NCBI GenBank assembly: GCA_015680685.1
Contig: MNCI01004872.1
Coordinates: 1,983,523-2,047,522, forward strand
Length of the DNA stretch: 64,000 bases
DNA from: Gnetum montanum
Taxonomy: Eukaryota; Streptophyta; Gnetopsida; Gnetales; Gnetaceae
Direction: 5' to 3'
Positions 1 to 11,239 of this stretch are shown in pieces (position 1 is the first letter of the stretch; each line of letters opens with the position of its first letter). Position numbers and translations under genes: made by a program. Below the pieces are notes generated by a model. The model saw only the letters and a list, made by a program, of their open reading frames with translations, was not told the DNA's origin and searched no databases.

Positions 1-1869
1 CCCACAATGCTTTCACATTGTTACAATGTATGCACAATTCTAGGTAACATGGGTTAATTATGGAATCATGGCCTATCCTTCATAATGCTTACTCATTAAC
101 ACACATACTAGGCTACCCAGGGTATGATTATAAGTGATGTAGATCAAGTATTATAGGTTAACCTAAATTTCTCATAATGCCTACTCATTTATCTTGTTAA
201 ATGAAAAATTGAAAGATCAAAATATCTAAAAATGCATGAGTCTAAGCATCAAAGGTTAGATCATAGGATGTAAGAACAACACATAATGATAAAAATTAAT
301 AGAGCATGACTTGACCATGAGTTATGTTCAAGTCATGGTGCAGATCCTAATGCTACAATAACTCATGTAACTCACTATTATCCATTTCTACTCAACCATG
401 ATTCAACGTTAGGTCATTGTCTACATCATGAGCTCACCATGAGTTGTGGTAAATCTCACAAATCGAGAAATGTTTATCTTAGCTCAGGTTTTTTGCAATG
501 TATAAAATCATGATTTGTTGTTAGTCATGGTCAAGGATCATGACTTATGATCTCCATAGATACCTTTACTATAAGTTATCTTAAATATACACCATAGGTA
601 ATGGTGGTGAGAAATGCTACTAAATACATGTTAGAAAATAGTAGGTAAAATAGAAGTAAGCATAGAACATAAATGCTACAAGAGATATATCAATACAATC
701 ATTACATGTAAATGAAATTACAAAGGTGATAATTAATACATCGAGATTGTAATAAGGCTGCAAGCTTGAGATTGGTTCTACCTTCACAATTTAGGATGCC
801 TATAACACATAAGATTAGATCTACTAGAGTGTCAAGATAATATCAAGATCATCAATGAGAGAGATTGATTGAAAACAATGGATAAAGAATAATTATAAAA
901 TAGAAATCCTAACTTTATACATAATCCCTAGGTTCTTTCATGTAAACATAGAAATAAAAGTTCATAATGGAATATTTCATTGATAAATTCCATAATCTTT
1001 AGACATGCTAACTCATAGTCTAGTAGATTTTAGAAAAGCTAAACCAAAGTCCATTAGGCTTTAGAAAAATCCATGTTTACTAAAAAAGAAATAGGATAAA
1101 GCTTGAGAAAGTTCTTATAAAGAGATAGTATTTCCAAAATATCCAACTATTAGTCCACAGCATGTGCCATCATCCTAACAACCTATTCTTAGTAAGAAAA
1201 TACCAAGAAATTAGTAATTTTTAAATATAAATTCAAAAAGTTAAAAAGTGATATTTTATAAAAAAATGCTTCCAAAAATAAGAATACTTATAAAAAATAA
1301 TTTACAATTTATAAAAAATAAGCTTTAATAAAAGGTTTATAAAATATTCCAAACATAATGCAGAAATAAAATACTTGATATATCATAAGATCAAATCCTC
1401 AATAGCATCAACAAATTAATAAAATACATAAGCCAAGCTATAGGTTAATGAAAAAATAATACAACATAAACTAGGAGTTAGGAACATAGTTTATTACATT
1501 TATGATCAATGTATCTTAGAGATAGCAAATTTTAATTTATACTACTGAGTATATACTTGTTTAAAATTGAAAAATTATTTATCATTATATATTAGCTTAT
1601 AAATAGCTATCTTAGCCTTATAGTCCAAAAGGCAAGTTTATAATTATTTATTTACAAAGGAATGTGATAAAAAAAACTTTTAGAAAATAGTGAGGTGTGA
1701 TGTAAGACATTTGATTTCAAAGCTCTAACCTATGGATTTGATTTAGGTAGATAGCACTTAGTTTGGGGAAGGGATGTTAGATCATTATATATATATAATT
1801 TAGAGTACAAAATCAAAGGCATACTGTAGAGAAGAGAAATTCCAAATCTATAAAAAGGAAAGGCCTAAT
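1..1869. other. Gene-free AT-rich stretch
   Basis: No reading frame with recognisable similarity is visible on either strand. The stretch is AT-rich with many stops. Positions about 300-620 contain a loose repetition of words such as CATGAGTTATG and ATCATGACTTATG, noted separately. It ends at the left boundary of element E. Confidence 0.6.
306..600. repeat. Degenerate ATCATG/TTATG word repeat
   Basis: Short words built on ATCATG, CATGAGTT and ACTTATG recur irregularly here. The same vocabulary (TCATGGTTTATCC, GATCATAAGCTCATCC) appears at about 22660-22810 and 42430-42770. Spacing is irregular, so this is an old, eroded minisatellite or LTR fragment rather than a clean array. Confidence 0.35.
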
Positions 1870-2472
1870 TGTGGCATCCCATCCCCAGATGTTATGGCAA
1901 ACATCAAATATACGATATATTAGAGATTATGTGTATGAAGAAAATATACCAATTGCCAAATATATGTGATATTCGACATTATGTATAAAGGAAATAATAG
2001 GAAAAATGTAGAAAGAGAGAGAAAAGAATGCTTTATTAATATGGAATAGCATATTTGGACCATGTTCTAAGAGTGTTCATTGGGGTTTTCTTCCTTTGGA
2101 ATCTATCCCTTAGAGGCAATTAGGACTACCACCATGATTAGGCTTACAACCCAATGAGAAGGGATGGCCAGTCCACTTTTTGTTCCACTTCACTTGGCTT
2201 CCTATGTCTTGCCTATACTAGCTCTACTACCCCATGACTTGCTTGTATCAGCTTCACCATTCCATGCTAGCATGACCTCTAACCTTAGGTATAAATTCCT
2301 TAGGCCTAACCCCCAAAGGTTACCTTAAGAGACACGTCCATTATTACAACGCACCCTTTTGGGTCTTAATCACAACTACTCTTTTGAGTCTTATTAAGAT
2401 AACAATAACACTTGTTATGAAGACACACCATCTTCATTAGTCAACAACATCATTTGGGAATGGGGATGTGAT
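1870..2472 (-). repeat. 3' LTR of element E
   Basis: Begins TGTGGCATCCCATCCCCAGA and ends near GGAATGGGGATGTGAT on the plus strand. The ends form a short inverted repeat (CATCCCATCCCCAGATG against CATTTGGGAATGGGGATG), as LTR ends do. It aligns over most of its length to 6274-6884 and 9592-10101 and over part to 22833-23278. The minus strand holds AATAAAG at about 2030-2040, a probable polyadenylation signal. Confidence 0.72.
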
Positions 2473-2944
2473 AATCTACCCTCCTTAGGTTTCATTTTTT
2501 CTCAAACAAATCCACGTTCTCTATCTTTTTCCAGCTCCAATGCTTTCTTTCATGATCCTGTGCTCCAATAATTTGATTTCTCCTTTGAACTTCAAGTTAT
2601 TTCTTACCTATTCTATAAAAAATATATATGTGAGAAAAATATATGGAAAATTAAATATTACTTTCTTGATATTTACTTTATTTTCTAAAATAATGACACA
2701 AGATGAATTAAAGATTTATCAACCACCAATCACCAATCCTAACTAGGATCATACATAGTGTAACTTGGATTTGGTTACCCAAGTGAAGGCAAGGCAAATT
2801 CTTTGTCCCCAATTTTTATTATCATAGATATGTTTAGTATCTATTTGAAATATAAATTCAATAATAAATAAAATAATAAGATCAATCAAATAAAAGTAAG
2901 AGTGAGATACTTCTTGATCTTGATCAACCTTATGAACTGATGAG

Positions 2945-4104
2945 AGTAATTGTAATTCTACCATAAGTGGTATATGATCAAATGGTCTTATTCAGGATGG
3001 CAAGGCTTGATCTTGATTCTTCTTAACTTCTTCTTTAGAAATTAACTCTAGTAATTTGATAACTTGAAAAAATTGAACATCGTACCAAATATAATCCAAA
3101 GTCTTAATGAAGAACATTTTTGACCCATCCTCATTAATCATTGTAGAGTAATTTGTAAACTATGATTCTTGATGAGTGTTATCCATCAACATCATATGTT
3201 CTTGAATTCTAGAGTTTGACTTATCTATAGAAGATTCAAACTAGAATATGCACTGGCTAATGGAATTGCATGCTGAATTGATGGAAACATCTTTTTCAAG
3301 TTACGTTCATCTTCTAAATATTTTCTTACAAATCCATATTTTACAAATTGATAAACACTACTTCCAACTTTTTCATTGAAGTCTTCACAAAGAATAAATG
3401 GAACTGGATTAGTATAACTTAATAATAACTTATTCTTCAAATTTTTTTCTATTTTCTTAATCAACTATGCTCGTTGACATAGTCTAACATTTGAACATAT
3501 TGGTTTGGCAATCAAATTTGTGTTAACCACGCATACACATCTTTGTAATAAATGAACTTTTAGAAGCATTGCCAAGGCTATGTGATTTTTTTGAAATCTT
3601 AACTATTCCTTCTTCCCCATCACTTGAAGTTTTAGAATTTCAAAAATCATATTTTCTAAACTCCATTCAAATTTTTGTACCAATTCAAACTTGGCTTCTT
3701 TATAAAAGATCGTACAACCATTCATGTTGTGATTTCTACAATATGCTAATCTATACAGCTCAAAAGAAGAGCTTCCACAAGAACCTTTTTTCCTATAAAT
3801 ACCTCTGTATCACATGTTTTCCAAGTTTGGTTCGAATTGATATAGAAACTCCCATGGTAATATTTCTTGTAAGCACAAGATGTTAGCATCCAAATCTTTT
3901 AACTTTGCTAAGATATGTGGGTATCAATATTCATGCCAATCTAAAGCCCATGATGGACATAGTGGATGTTGTTTCTTACTCACTAAGCATCTTGCATGCA
4001 CGTTGTATGTTGCAACTTTCATTCTCATTCTTGGATTTTCTTCCAAATCATTTCTGTTTATGAGTATCATGTTCCTTGTCGAAATGATATTTTGAGTCTC
4101 CATG
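2945..4104 (-). pseudogene. Captured CCR4-type deadenylase catalytic domain (EEP nuclease), degenerate
   Basis: Read on the minus strand from 4104 down, short blocks in several frames follow the order of the endonuclease/exonuclease/phosphatase domain of plant CCR4 (CCR4-NOT mRNA deadenylase): VATYNV, PSWALDWH, ANILCLQE (catalytic Glu), NGCTIFY, IALAMLL, VVNTN (family NTH, so the His is lost), FILCEDFN (family GDFN; Asp and Asn kept, Gly changed), HAIPLASAYS, TLDYIWY, and FDHIPLMVE (family SDH; His kept). The copy thus reaches the domain's C-terminal end. In-frame stops follow DWHEY and LENM, and frame changes lie between blocks, so no working enzyme is encoded. No intron-like interruption is seen between blocks, which suggests capture from an mRNA copy. 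The N-terminal leucine-rich part of yeast CCR4 is not seen. A related copy lies in element F. Confidence 0.72.
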
Positions 4105-5090
4105 TTGTTTTTTCCTTATGTTTTTATTACAAGATGGATTAATATACCCTTTTCTTGATGGTTGGAAATTGTTCGATTTATTCAACTAATTCTCCAACTA
4201 ATACATCAACTGATCTTTAACTAATACATTGACTAATTCATTAACTAATAATTGACTAATATTGATACAACAACTAATTCTCAAACTAATTTAACCATAT
4301 TATCTAATTTTATAATTACATTATTAATAATGACTTCATATAATTTTAGTAATATGTAACTATATTATCCAATTCTTAATGGCCTTTCTACCCCGCTTAA
4401 GAACACTAACTCCTGCAATGTAATTAATGATATGCCATAGTAATCTTAAGACTATCTGTAAGAGTTATGCACTAAATCTTAAAACCCAAATGGTTGAATT
4501 TATGATATCATCAAATTATTAGATGCAAAAATGATAAATCAGACCTCACCATTGAGTTTAGATGGGTGAAAAATCTTGGAAATGACTATTTATATGTTGA
4601 AAATAAATACTGTATGCTCAAGTTTGTGAAAATTAAACTTTTGAGGATCTCAAGGTGCTATATCGGGCAAGGAGTAGAAACTAATCTTTGGGGCTCCTTC
4701 GGATGGATCTAACTCCACCATTGAGTTTGAAAGGTTGAAATCTATAGAAAACAACTCTTCATTCACCAAAAAATGTTTCTGAAATCAAAAGTTATGACTT
4801 CTGGAGTCTAAGTACTTTGATGCAAAAAAACAAGACTTTCCAAGAGGTCACTCATTCCAATTCTACTCCAAAGAAAGCATGCTTAATTATAGAATTTTTA
4901 TTCTTATGGTTACTAGGACACCATATTCAATTTTTAAAAATTAATTTTGCAAATTCCTAATTTAAACTAATGGTTCAATGATGAAAATTTAAATTCTTCA
5001 TCAAATAACTAGAATTTCAAATTTTTTCATCAATTGATGGACAATTAAAAAGTTTTCGTCATTGCAAGAAAAATTTGTTGTTTCATTATG
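4105..5090. other. Element E internal non-coding part with an imperfect duplication
   Basis: No coding frame was recognised. A segment around 4547-4605 (CACCATTGAGTTTAGATGGG) is repeated imperfectly about 160 bp downstream around 4709-4765 (CACCATTGAGTTTGAAAGG). The stretch 4700-4890 resembles 11790-11970 of element F, supporting the E/F relationship outside the LTRs and the CCR4 insert. Confidence 0.5.
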
Positions 5091-5261
5091 AATAGTAGCA
5101 ATGGCTATAGTTGCATGCTGATGGTGGCCTAAGTGGTTGTTGGATGGCTGAGCGGTGGATCACAAAAAGCAGGGACTTGGATTAGGCAATCAATGTAATA
5201 GATGAAGGTGCACATTAGCGATGATGGTGAAATCAATAGAAAAGGGCTACATTGGGTGGTG

Positions 5262-5500
5262 TAACCCAGGCCTATGCAACCCCCTTTTAGGGCATGCATG
5301 GCCCATTGCTAGGGTCACACAACCTTGTTTAGGGTCTGCACAGCCTGTTACTGGGATTGCATGGCCCTTTTTCAAGGCCTGCATTGCCCTTTTTTAGTGC
5401 CTCCATGGCCCTTTTCTGGGCTCATGTAGCCTTGTTGTAACCCATTTTAGGGCCTGTGCAACCCTTGTGAGGCCCAACACAGCCCATCTCAAGACCTACA
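5262..5500. repeat. GC-richer degenerate minisatellite (GCATGGCCCTTTT words)
   Basis: A run of imperfect units of roughly 27-30 bp built on the words GCATGGCCC, CTTTTTTAGGG and CTGCA/CTGTGCAACC. It is clearly richer in G+C than its surroundings. The corresponding part of element F (about 21600-21780) has a related but further eroded pattern. Confidence 0.55.
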
Positions 5501-5539
5501 TGTGGAGAGGTGGTTATCATAAATGTCCAAAGAGGCAGT

Positions 5540-5815
5540 TTTCTATACCACTGGAGGTAGTTATTGGTGGCACTGAAGCTTCTTATTGGTGGTAGGTAGT
5601 GCATAGGCAATAGGTGGGTGAATAGTGGTAGGTGTGATAGTAGTAGTGACAGGCATGGTCTGGCAATAGGTGTAGGTGCAAGTGTGGTGGTGGAAGGTGT
5701 AGGTGTGGTGTGACAATAGGTGCAACGATAGGCCAAAGTTCACACAGGAGTAACAATAGCAATGTCGTGGCTAATGATAGAGTGGTAATGGTAGGCAACC
5801 TACGGTGCTCACATG
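5540..5815. repeat. GGTAGGTGTG-type low-complexity repeat
   Basis: Simple G/T-rich sequence with repeated GGTAGGTG, GGCAATAGGTG and GGTGGTGG words. It produces overlapping open frames rich in His, Thr and Pro on the minus strand (5422-5798), which are best explained by composition rather than by a gene. Confidence 0.55.
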
Positions 5816-6006
5816 GCGATGCATGGTTGTCCTTGGTGGGCCCTTAAGGCTGGTCCCTAATTGCTGTAGGTTGTTGCTGGTAGTAGGGCTGGTCATGGCC
5901 AATAGCAGGGTTGGTTATAGCCCTACCAAAGGGCTTTTTTTTTGTTTTATATTTTATTTATTTATTATTTATTAGTAATATTATAGTTTTTGTTTTAAAA
6001 AAAAAG

Positions 6007-6033
6007 ATATATATATATATATATATATTATAT
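6007..6033. repeat. AT microsatellite
   Basis: A run of about 11 to 12 TA dinucleotides directly after an A-rich run, inside the leader part of element E. Confidence 0.85.
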
Positions 6034-6054
6034 GTATCTCTTTTTTAATTAAAA

Positions 6055-6105
6055 CTATGGGGGCTTGGGTTTGAATCCATGACCTCCCATTCAAAATTAA
6101 AGCTT
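6055..6105 (-). repeat. tRNA B-box-like fragment (possible SINE remnant)
   Basis: On the minus strand the sequence reads GGAGGTCATGGATTCAAACC, which resembles the B box of tRNA-derived plant SINEs (GGTTCGANNCC). No A box or clear SINE body can be traced, so this may be chance. Confidence 0.25.
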
Positions 6106-6273
6106 ATTTAAAAAAACTTTTTATTATTATTTTATTCCACCTTACCTTGGTGGTTGATGTGGTGGTTCGGCTGATGATAGGGTAAGGGTTTGGTATGGGT
6201 AAATGGTGATTCCAAGCTAATTCCCAACCCTAAACTATAAAATAATCATTTAAGAATTTAATATTATGGAAAA

Positions 6274-6884
6274 TGTTGATTCCAAGCTCATTCTTAGATG
6301 TCATGGAAAATGTTAAATATACAATATATTAGACATTATGCATATGAATAAAATATACCAAATGCAAAATATATGGGTTATTTGACATTATTTATAAAGG
6401 AAATAATAGGAGAAATGTAGAAAGAGAGAAAAGAATGCTTTATTGATATGGAATAGTGTATCTGGATTATACTTTGAGAGTGTTCCTTGGGGGTTTTTTT
6501 TTCCTTTTGGCATCTATCCCTTAGAGGCAATCTAGCACTGCCACCATGGTTAGGCCTATAACCTAGCTAGAAGGGATGGCTAGTCCACTTCTTTTCCCAC
6601 TTCACCTAGCTTCCTATGACTTGCCTATACTAGCTCTACCACCCCATGACTTGCCTATACTAGCTCCACCATTCCATGTTGGCATGACCTCTAACCCTGG
6701 GTATAAATGCCTTAAGCCAAACCCCAAAGGTTACCTTAAGAGACACGTCCATTATTAAAATGCATCCTTTTGGGTCTTAATCACAACTACCCTTTTGGAT
6801 CTTATTAAGATGACAATAACACTTGTTATGAAGAGACATCATCTTCATTAGTTAGTAGCATCATTTGGGAATGGGGATGTAACA
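6274..6884 (-). repeat. 5' LTR of element E
   Basis: Homologous to 1870-2472 from the shared ATGGAAAATGTTAAATATAC part through to GGGAATGGGGATGTAACA. The first about 20 bases are eroded, so the left boundary is approximate. The block CATGACTTGCCTATACTAGC is present twice in tandem near 6617-6670. Followed by CTGAT, near-matching the CTAAT left of the element. Confidence 0.65.
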
Positions 6885-6889
6885 CTGAT

Positions 6890-7070
6890 GATTTTGGTTA
6901 TTCCTTTTTAGGTTTTCATCCTTACAACCAATTTTGAAAAATATCCACTTTAGGGTAGGAAATGAGACATTTCATAAAAATATTTAACATTAGGTGGAGG
7001 GGGAGGACCTTACCTTGTTAATAGAATTAACATTATCATAAGAAATTATCTTCAAATCTTGAACAATAGC
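6890..7070. other. Intergenic spacer between element E and a LINE fragment
   Basis: No feature was recognised. It may be the 3' continuation of the LINE ORF1 remnant that lies just to the right. Confidence 0.4.
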
Positions 7071-8060
7071 ATTAGAAGTTAAAATATATTAAACATGCTA
7101 TCCATTCTAAATATTTGGCATGTAATTTCCAATAGATAGAGTTTCTCGATGTTTTTTTTATTATGAGCTAGCATTTGAAAATCATTTGAATTAACAATAG
7201 ATTTTTGTGAGACCTTAGGAATAACTACCTGTTTCCTTTTAATTACTGAAGAATTATTTGAAAGTGATTTAACTTGAATCTTTCTCAAAGGTATATTTTG
7301 TTTAACAACAATAAAAGAAGAGGGTGGGCTAAGTATTGAAACATTAATAGAAGACAATGTTGTGAGATCTCCAAGATTTTTAGAACAAACCTTATTATTG
7401 TTTGTAGTAGCTTAGTGCTAATGTGCTTGCATAGCATTTTTTTGTAGCATAATAGGACATGAATTAAACACATGATCCTTTCCATTACAATAGTGACATG
7501 ACATTGGAAGATTGTAATAAATAATATTCTACATAATCAATTTCATTAGTATGCAGAAGAACTTATTTCTTCAAGGAATCAAGATACATATCAATCATAT
7601 ATCAAATTCTATGAAAACCACTAGCTATAGCTAGGATTTCAAAATGCTTGATTGGCCTATTTTAAGAGATAATATCTCTTTTAACTTTTTCAAAAATCAA
7701 TAGAGGATTTGACAATTTAACAAAACAAGGAACCCTTTGAAATTCAAGAGATGATGGATTAAAAAAGGGAGCCTAATTTCAACTAATTAATAAAGCATGA
7801 AAATAAGTAAAACCACCAATATTAAGAGCCTTAGAAACCATCATCAAATCAACAATTTCTACCAACAAAAATAAGTTTGACAAATACTATGCATGGATAA
7901 CATCTAAACCTTGATCTTTTCAAACTAGATTTAAATAACTCAAAAACCTGAGAAATGAGGTAAATAACTTAGAATCTATGTGAAGAAAATACCTTCTATA
8001 AATTTCTTAAGAAATAGAATTAGATAAATCATTAGGGAATTCATTGAATGGCAAAGAAGT
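7070..8060 (-). pseudogene. LINE ORF1 remnant: DUF4283-like region plus CCHC zinc knuckle
   Basis: Minus-strand conceptual translation shows blocks in the order expected of the nucleic-acid-binding ORF1 of plant L1-type LINEs. First come hydrophobic blocks with FFNPSSLEFQRVPCFVKLSN and IKHFEILAIASGFHRI, like the DUF4283 core. These are followed, after a frame change, by CHYCNGKDHVFNSCP, an exact CX2CX4HX4C knuckle at 7457-7498. A Ser/Lys-rich tail follows (7079-7357). Several stops break the frame. In LINEs this protein coats the RNA; the ORF2 endonuclease/RT that should follow is absent, so this is a truncated fossil. A gag-related origin is possible but fits less well. Confidence 0.5.
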
Positions 8061-8239
8061 GGTGGATCTACTTAAAGGATCACCTCCTAATTTGGTAGCA
8101 TTGCACATAATTCCAAATAGATCTGTTAGAGAAATATTATATCCACTAAAAAATCATATTTTCTTGAGAAAAATTATATCCACTACAAAACAATTCTCAC
8201 CAATGCAGGAAATATTAGATAGTACTTAGTTATAAAGTT

Positions 8240-9591
8240 CTAATTTAACTATATATTTTGGGGGTAATTGTTAAAAATGGTTTAGGCTACAACATCTAAA
8301 AAAGAGAAGGGTAGGAAATAATACTTGAAACTACTCATTTATTTCAACCTTATAGTTAATATTATATTTATCTAAACTAAACCAACTAAACTAATTTGGG
8401 ATTATCTATGCCATGGTGATACCAAAGATCAACAACCACCTAAATTCAAGCTTATGATGATGTTAGTGTTAAAATTTATCACCAATGCTTAGCATCAAGC
8501 CATTGGTATGCTATGCTATCTAATACTTGATTTACATGATCTTATATGTCCTTGAATTTTGGACTTCATGTTTATCATTTTATATTATTTATATTCTAAT
8601 GTATGAACATGTAATATTAATATTAAAATATTATTTCTTTTGATTTCTAATGATCCATATGGTATAAAAATAAGGAATGCTATGGTACATATGGTATAAA
8701 AATACTCATATTTCCATGATAGGAGAATGGATATTTTTATAATTTTATAATTTTTATGTATTTTTGAATAAAAAATAAGGAATAAATTAAATAACATATT
8801 GTAATCCATTGTGGGAAAGGTGTAATATTTATACATCATCAAAAAAAACTACACATGTCACAATCCTTTATAGAATAGGTACAATGCTCATACTTTCATA
8901 TGGGATTGCAATTGCTTAAGAAATAGATGAAATATTTTCCACATAGAAATATATAATAAAAGGTGACTCTTCAGTTATATCTTTGGTGTCTTAACTTGCC
9001 TTATAGACATAACCTTCTTCAATAAGGTTGAATTGTTATAGCTTTACACATCTAGCTAAATAGAAATTAATTAATTTAATATAATATAAGAAATAAAGTA
9101 AAAATTAATTAACTTGTAAGATATATAACATTTACCTCTTATTTTTAGTATTTTATAAGTTTAATGACATACTAATATAAACAATAAAAGGGAATATAGG
9201 ATTTATTCATTACACAAATACTTAAATTTGTATTGACTAGATGCTTCTAGGCTACACATAAAAATAAAATCCATATGATAAAATTTTACCACATAGTAAA
9301 ATGATAACATAAAAAAAATTAACACAAACAAGGTACCAAAGGAAGAAAGATTTATTCATGCAAAATTAAAATGAAGAATGCAAAATAAAAGGTTAAAAAT
9401 GAGATCCACTACCTTGGTATTTATTGTTTTTGGAATGGAAATCAAGAGAGGTACATTAGCTTCTATATGTTAGAAACCTGATGTTAGTTGATCGGATAAA
9501 TTCCAACTACTTTTCTAATGAAGTCTAACTAGAATGGTTTGAGTGTATTAGCTTTAAGAAGCTAGTGTAGAAGATGCTCTAGCTTCAAGAT
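8240..9591. other. AT-rich spacer, nothing recognised
   Basis: Very AT-rich with scattered short open frames (for example 8585-8842, minus) that lack similarity to any family I recognise. Ends at the left LTR of element F. Confidence 0.5.
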
Positions 9592-10101
9592 TATAACATC
9601 CAATTCCCAGATGTAATGGAAATTGTCAAATATATGTTCATTTGATATTATGCATAGATAACATAATATGAAAAATGTAGAAGAAAATGGAAAGAAACTT
9701 TATTAATAAAACAATATGGAATAAATAAGTGTTCTTAACATATGCTTTAAGAATTCCTTGGGATTAACTTTGTTACGCATTTATTCCTTATATGTAATCT
9801 AGCATTATCACCATGGTTAGGTCTATACCTAGCTAGAAGGGGTGGATAAGCCTCTTTCTATCCTAATTCACTCATCACCTGTTACTTTCCTTTTTAATCT
9901 TTGTAACTCCATGTTGATATGACCTCCAATTCTTGGTTATAAATACCTTAGGTCAAATCCCCAAAGGTTACTTCAAGAGACATGCTAATTATTACAATGC
10001 ACCTTTTATTAATGATCTTATTACAATAGGTACATTACTTGGTTATAGAATGACACAATCCTAGTTATGAAATGACATTAATTAGGAAATAAAATGTGAC
10101 A
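9592..10101 (-). repeat. Left (3') LTR of element F
   Basis: Starts TATAACATCCAATTCCCAGA and ends AAAATGTGACA. Homologous to the element E LTRs, including the CTTTATTAATA block (minus-strand AATAAAG), the TAGGTCTATACCTAGCTAGAA block and the CCCCAAAGGTTACTTCAAGA block. It is shorter than the E LTRs because of internal deletions. Confidence 0.65.
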
Positions 10102-10639
10102 AACCATCCTGATCAACTTTTGTTCATCTTCAAATGCATTCATAGTAATGGTCTTTCTTTATGCTTCACTAAAGATATTTCTTCATGATCTAATGCTTTC
10201 CTTTTCTTCATTATATACATTTTTGAGTTAAGATTCTCTCATTTATTCTACAAAGGAAATATGTAAGAAATGTATTTGACAAAAATTAAATCTTATCATA
10301 TGAAAATATTACATCAATCTCTAGGTAATAAACAGAGATGAATTAAAGGTATACCAACCACCAAGTACAGGTTCTAACTACTATTAAAGTAAGTGCAATA
10401 CATGTCTTTGGTTATCCAAGTGAAGTTAGGATAAATTATTATCTCTAAATTATATTACCTAAGAATATTTTACTTATCTAATTTAGAAATATAAATTAAG
10501 TAAATAAAGTAAAATAAGAAAATAAAAAATAAAAGAAAAGTTACAAATTTTCTTGATTCTATCTTCCTCTCAAAATCTAAGGATGTTTTCACAATTCTTT
10601 CATAAAGAAAATATGAACAAACAATAAGACTTCATCTTG

Positions 10640-11150
10640 CTCCTTAAACTATTTAGAATTTAACTTTAGTAGCTTCGTAACTTGAAATAATTGGATATCA
10701 TTCCAAATATGGTCTAAGGTCTTAATGAAGAAAGATGTTTACCTATCTTCATCAATCATGGTAACATAATTGGTAAACTCTCTTCCTTGTTGAACATCAT
10801 CCATAAGTGTAATAAATTTTTAATTTTGATGATTTAACTTTTCTACTAATGATTTGATGTAGTTAGAGTATGCATTGGTCAATGTAATGGTATGATGAAC
10901 TGATGAGTACATCTTTAGTACCAACATCAAGACACATGACTTTTTTTGAAACTTGATCATTTTTTATTTTTCATACCATGAAGTTATGGAATTTTAAGAA
11001 TCATGTCTTTTAATATTTATTCCAAAATTTTTACTAACTTTCAAACATACATGGATGTTAGTGTTCATGGTAATCTAAGGTCCAAGATGGATAAGTACAA
11101 TAATGTCTTTCACTTGATGGAGTTCTTGCAAGAACATTGTATGTTAGGAT
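10640..11150 (-). pseudogene. Second, internally deleted copy of the captured CCR4-like domain
   Basis: On the minus strand from about 11150 down, the blocks LTYNVLAR and YPSWTLDYHEH match the start of the CCR4 nuclease domain seen in element E. A gap follows where the middle of the domain is missing. Then come HTITLTNAYSNY, EFTNYVTMIDED and FFIKTLDHIWNDIQ, matching the C-terminal half. In places F is closer to the expected family sequence than E (TYNVLA against TYNVHA), so neither is simply a copy of the other as they stand today. Both probably descend from one captured ancestor. Stops and frame changes make it non-functional. Confidence 0.6.
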
Positions 11151-11239
11151 CTTTATATTTATTCCTAGAATCCTTCCTATCTCATTATCCCCTACAAATA
11201 TCATGTGCATTGTCAATAAAAAGATTATGATTTTCCATA

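Larger units (their letters stand above)
1870..6884 (-). mobile_element. Element E: LTR retrotransposon carrying a captured CCR4-like gene
   Basis: Two similar direct repeats of about 600 bp (1870-2472 and 6274-6884) bracket about 3.8 kb. The flanks are CTAAT (1865-1869) and CTGAT (6885-6889), a 4/5 target-site duplication. The minus strand is taken as sense for three reasons: a purine-rich tract (GGAGGGTAGATTA) directly precedes the LTR at 2473, an AATAAAG signal lies inside the LTR on the minus strand, and the captured CCR4-like sequence reads on the minus strand. No gag, protease, RT or integrase is visible, and the primer-binding site could not be identified. This is therefore a non-autonomous element whose cargo is host-derived coding sequence. 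Element F is a second copy of the same family. Confidence 0.7.

Noticed and set aside
3225-3464. 79-codon frame with CEDFNEK first read as a LINE endonuclease
   Set aside because: Blocks before and after (TYN, LQE, LASAYS, LDYI, FDH) follow the CCR4 nuclease order instead; LINE endonucleases lack that series.
5422-5798. His/Thr/Pro-rich frames of 60-104 codons on the minus strand
   Set aside because: Low-complexity GT-rich repeat read in three frames; no domain and not conserved in element F.
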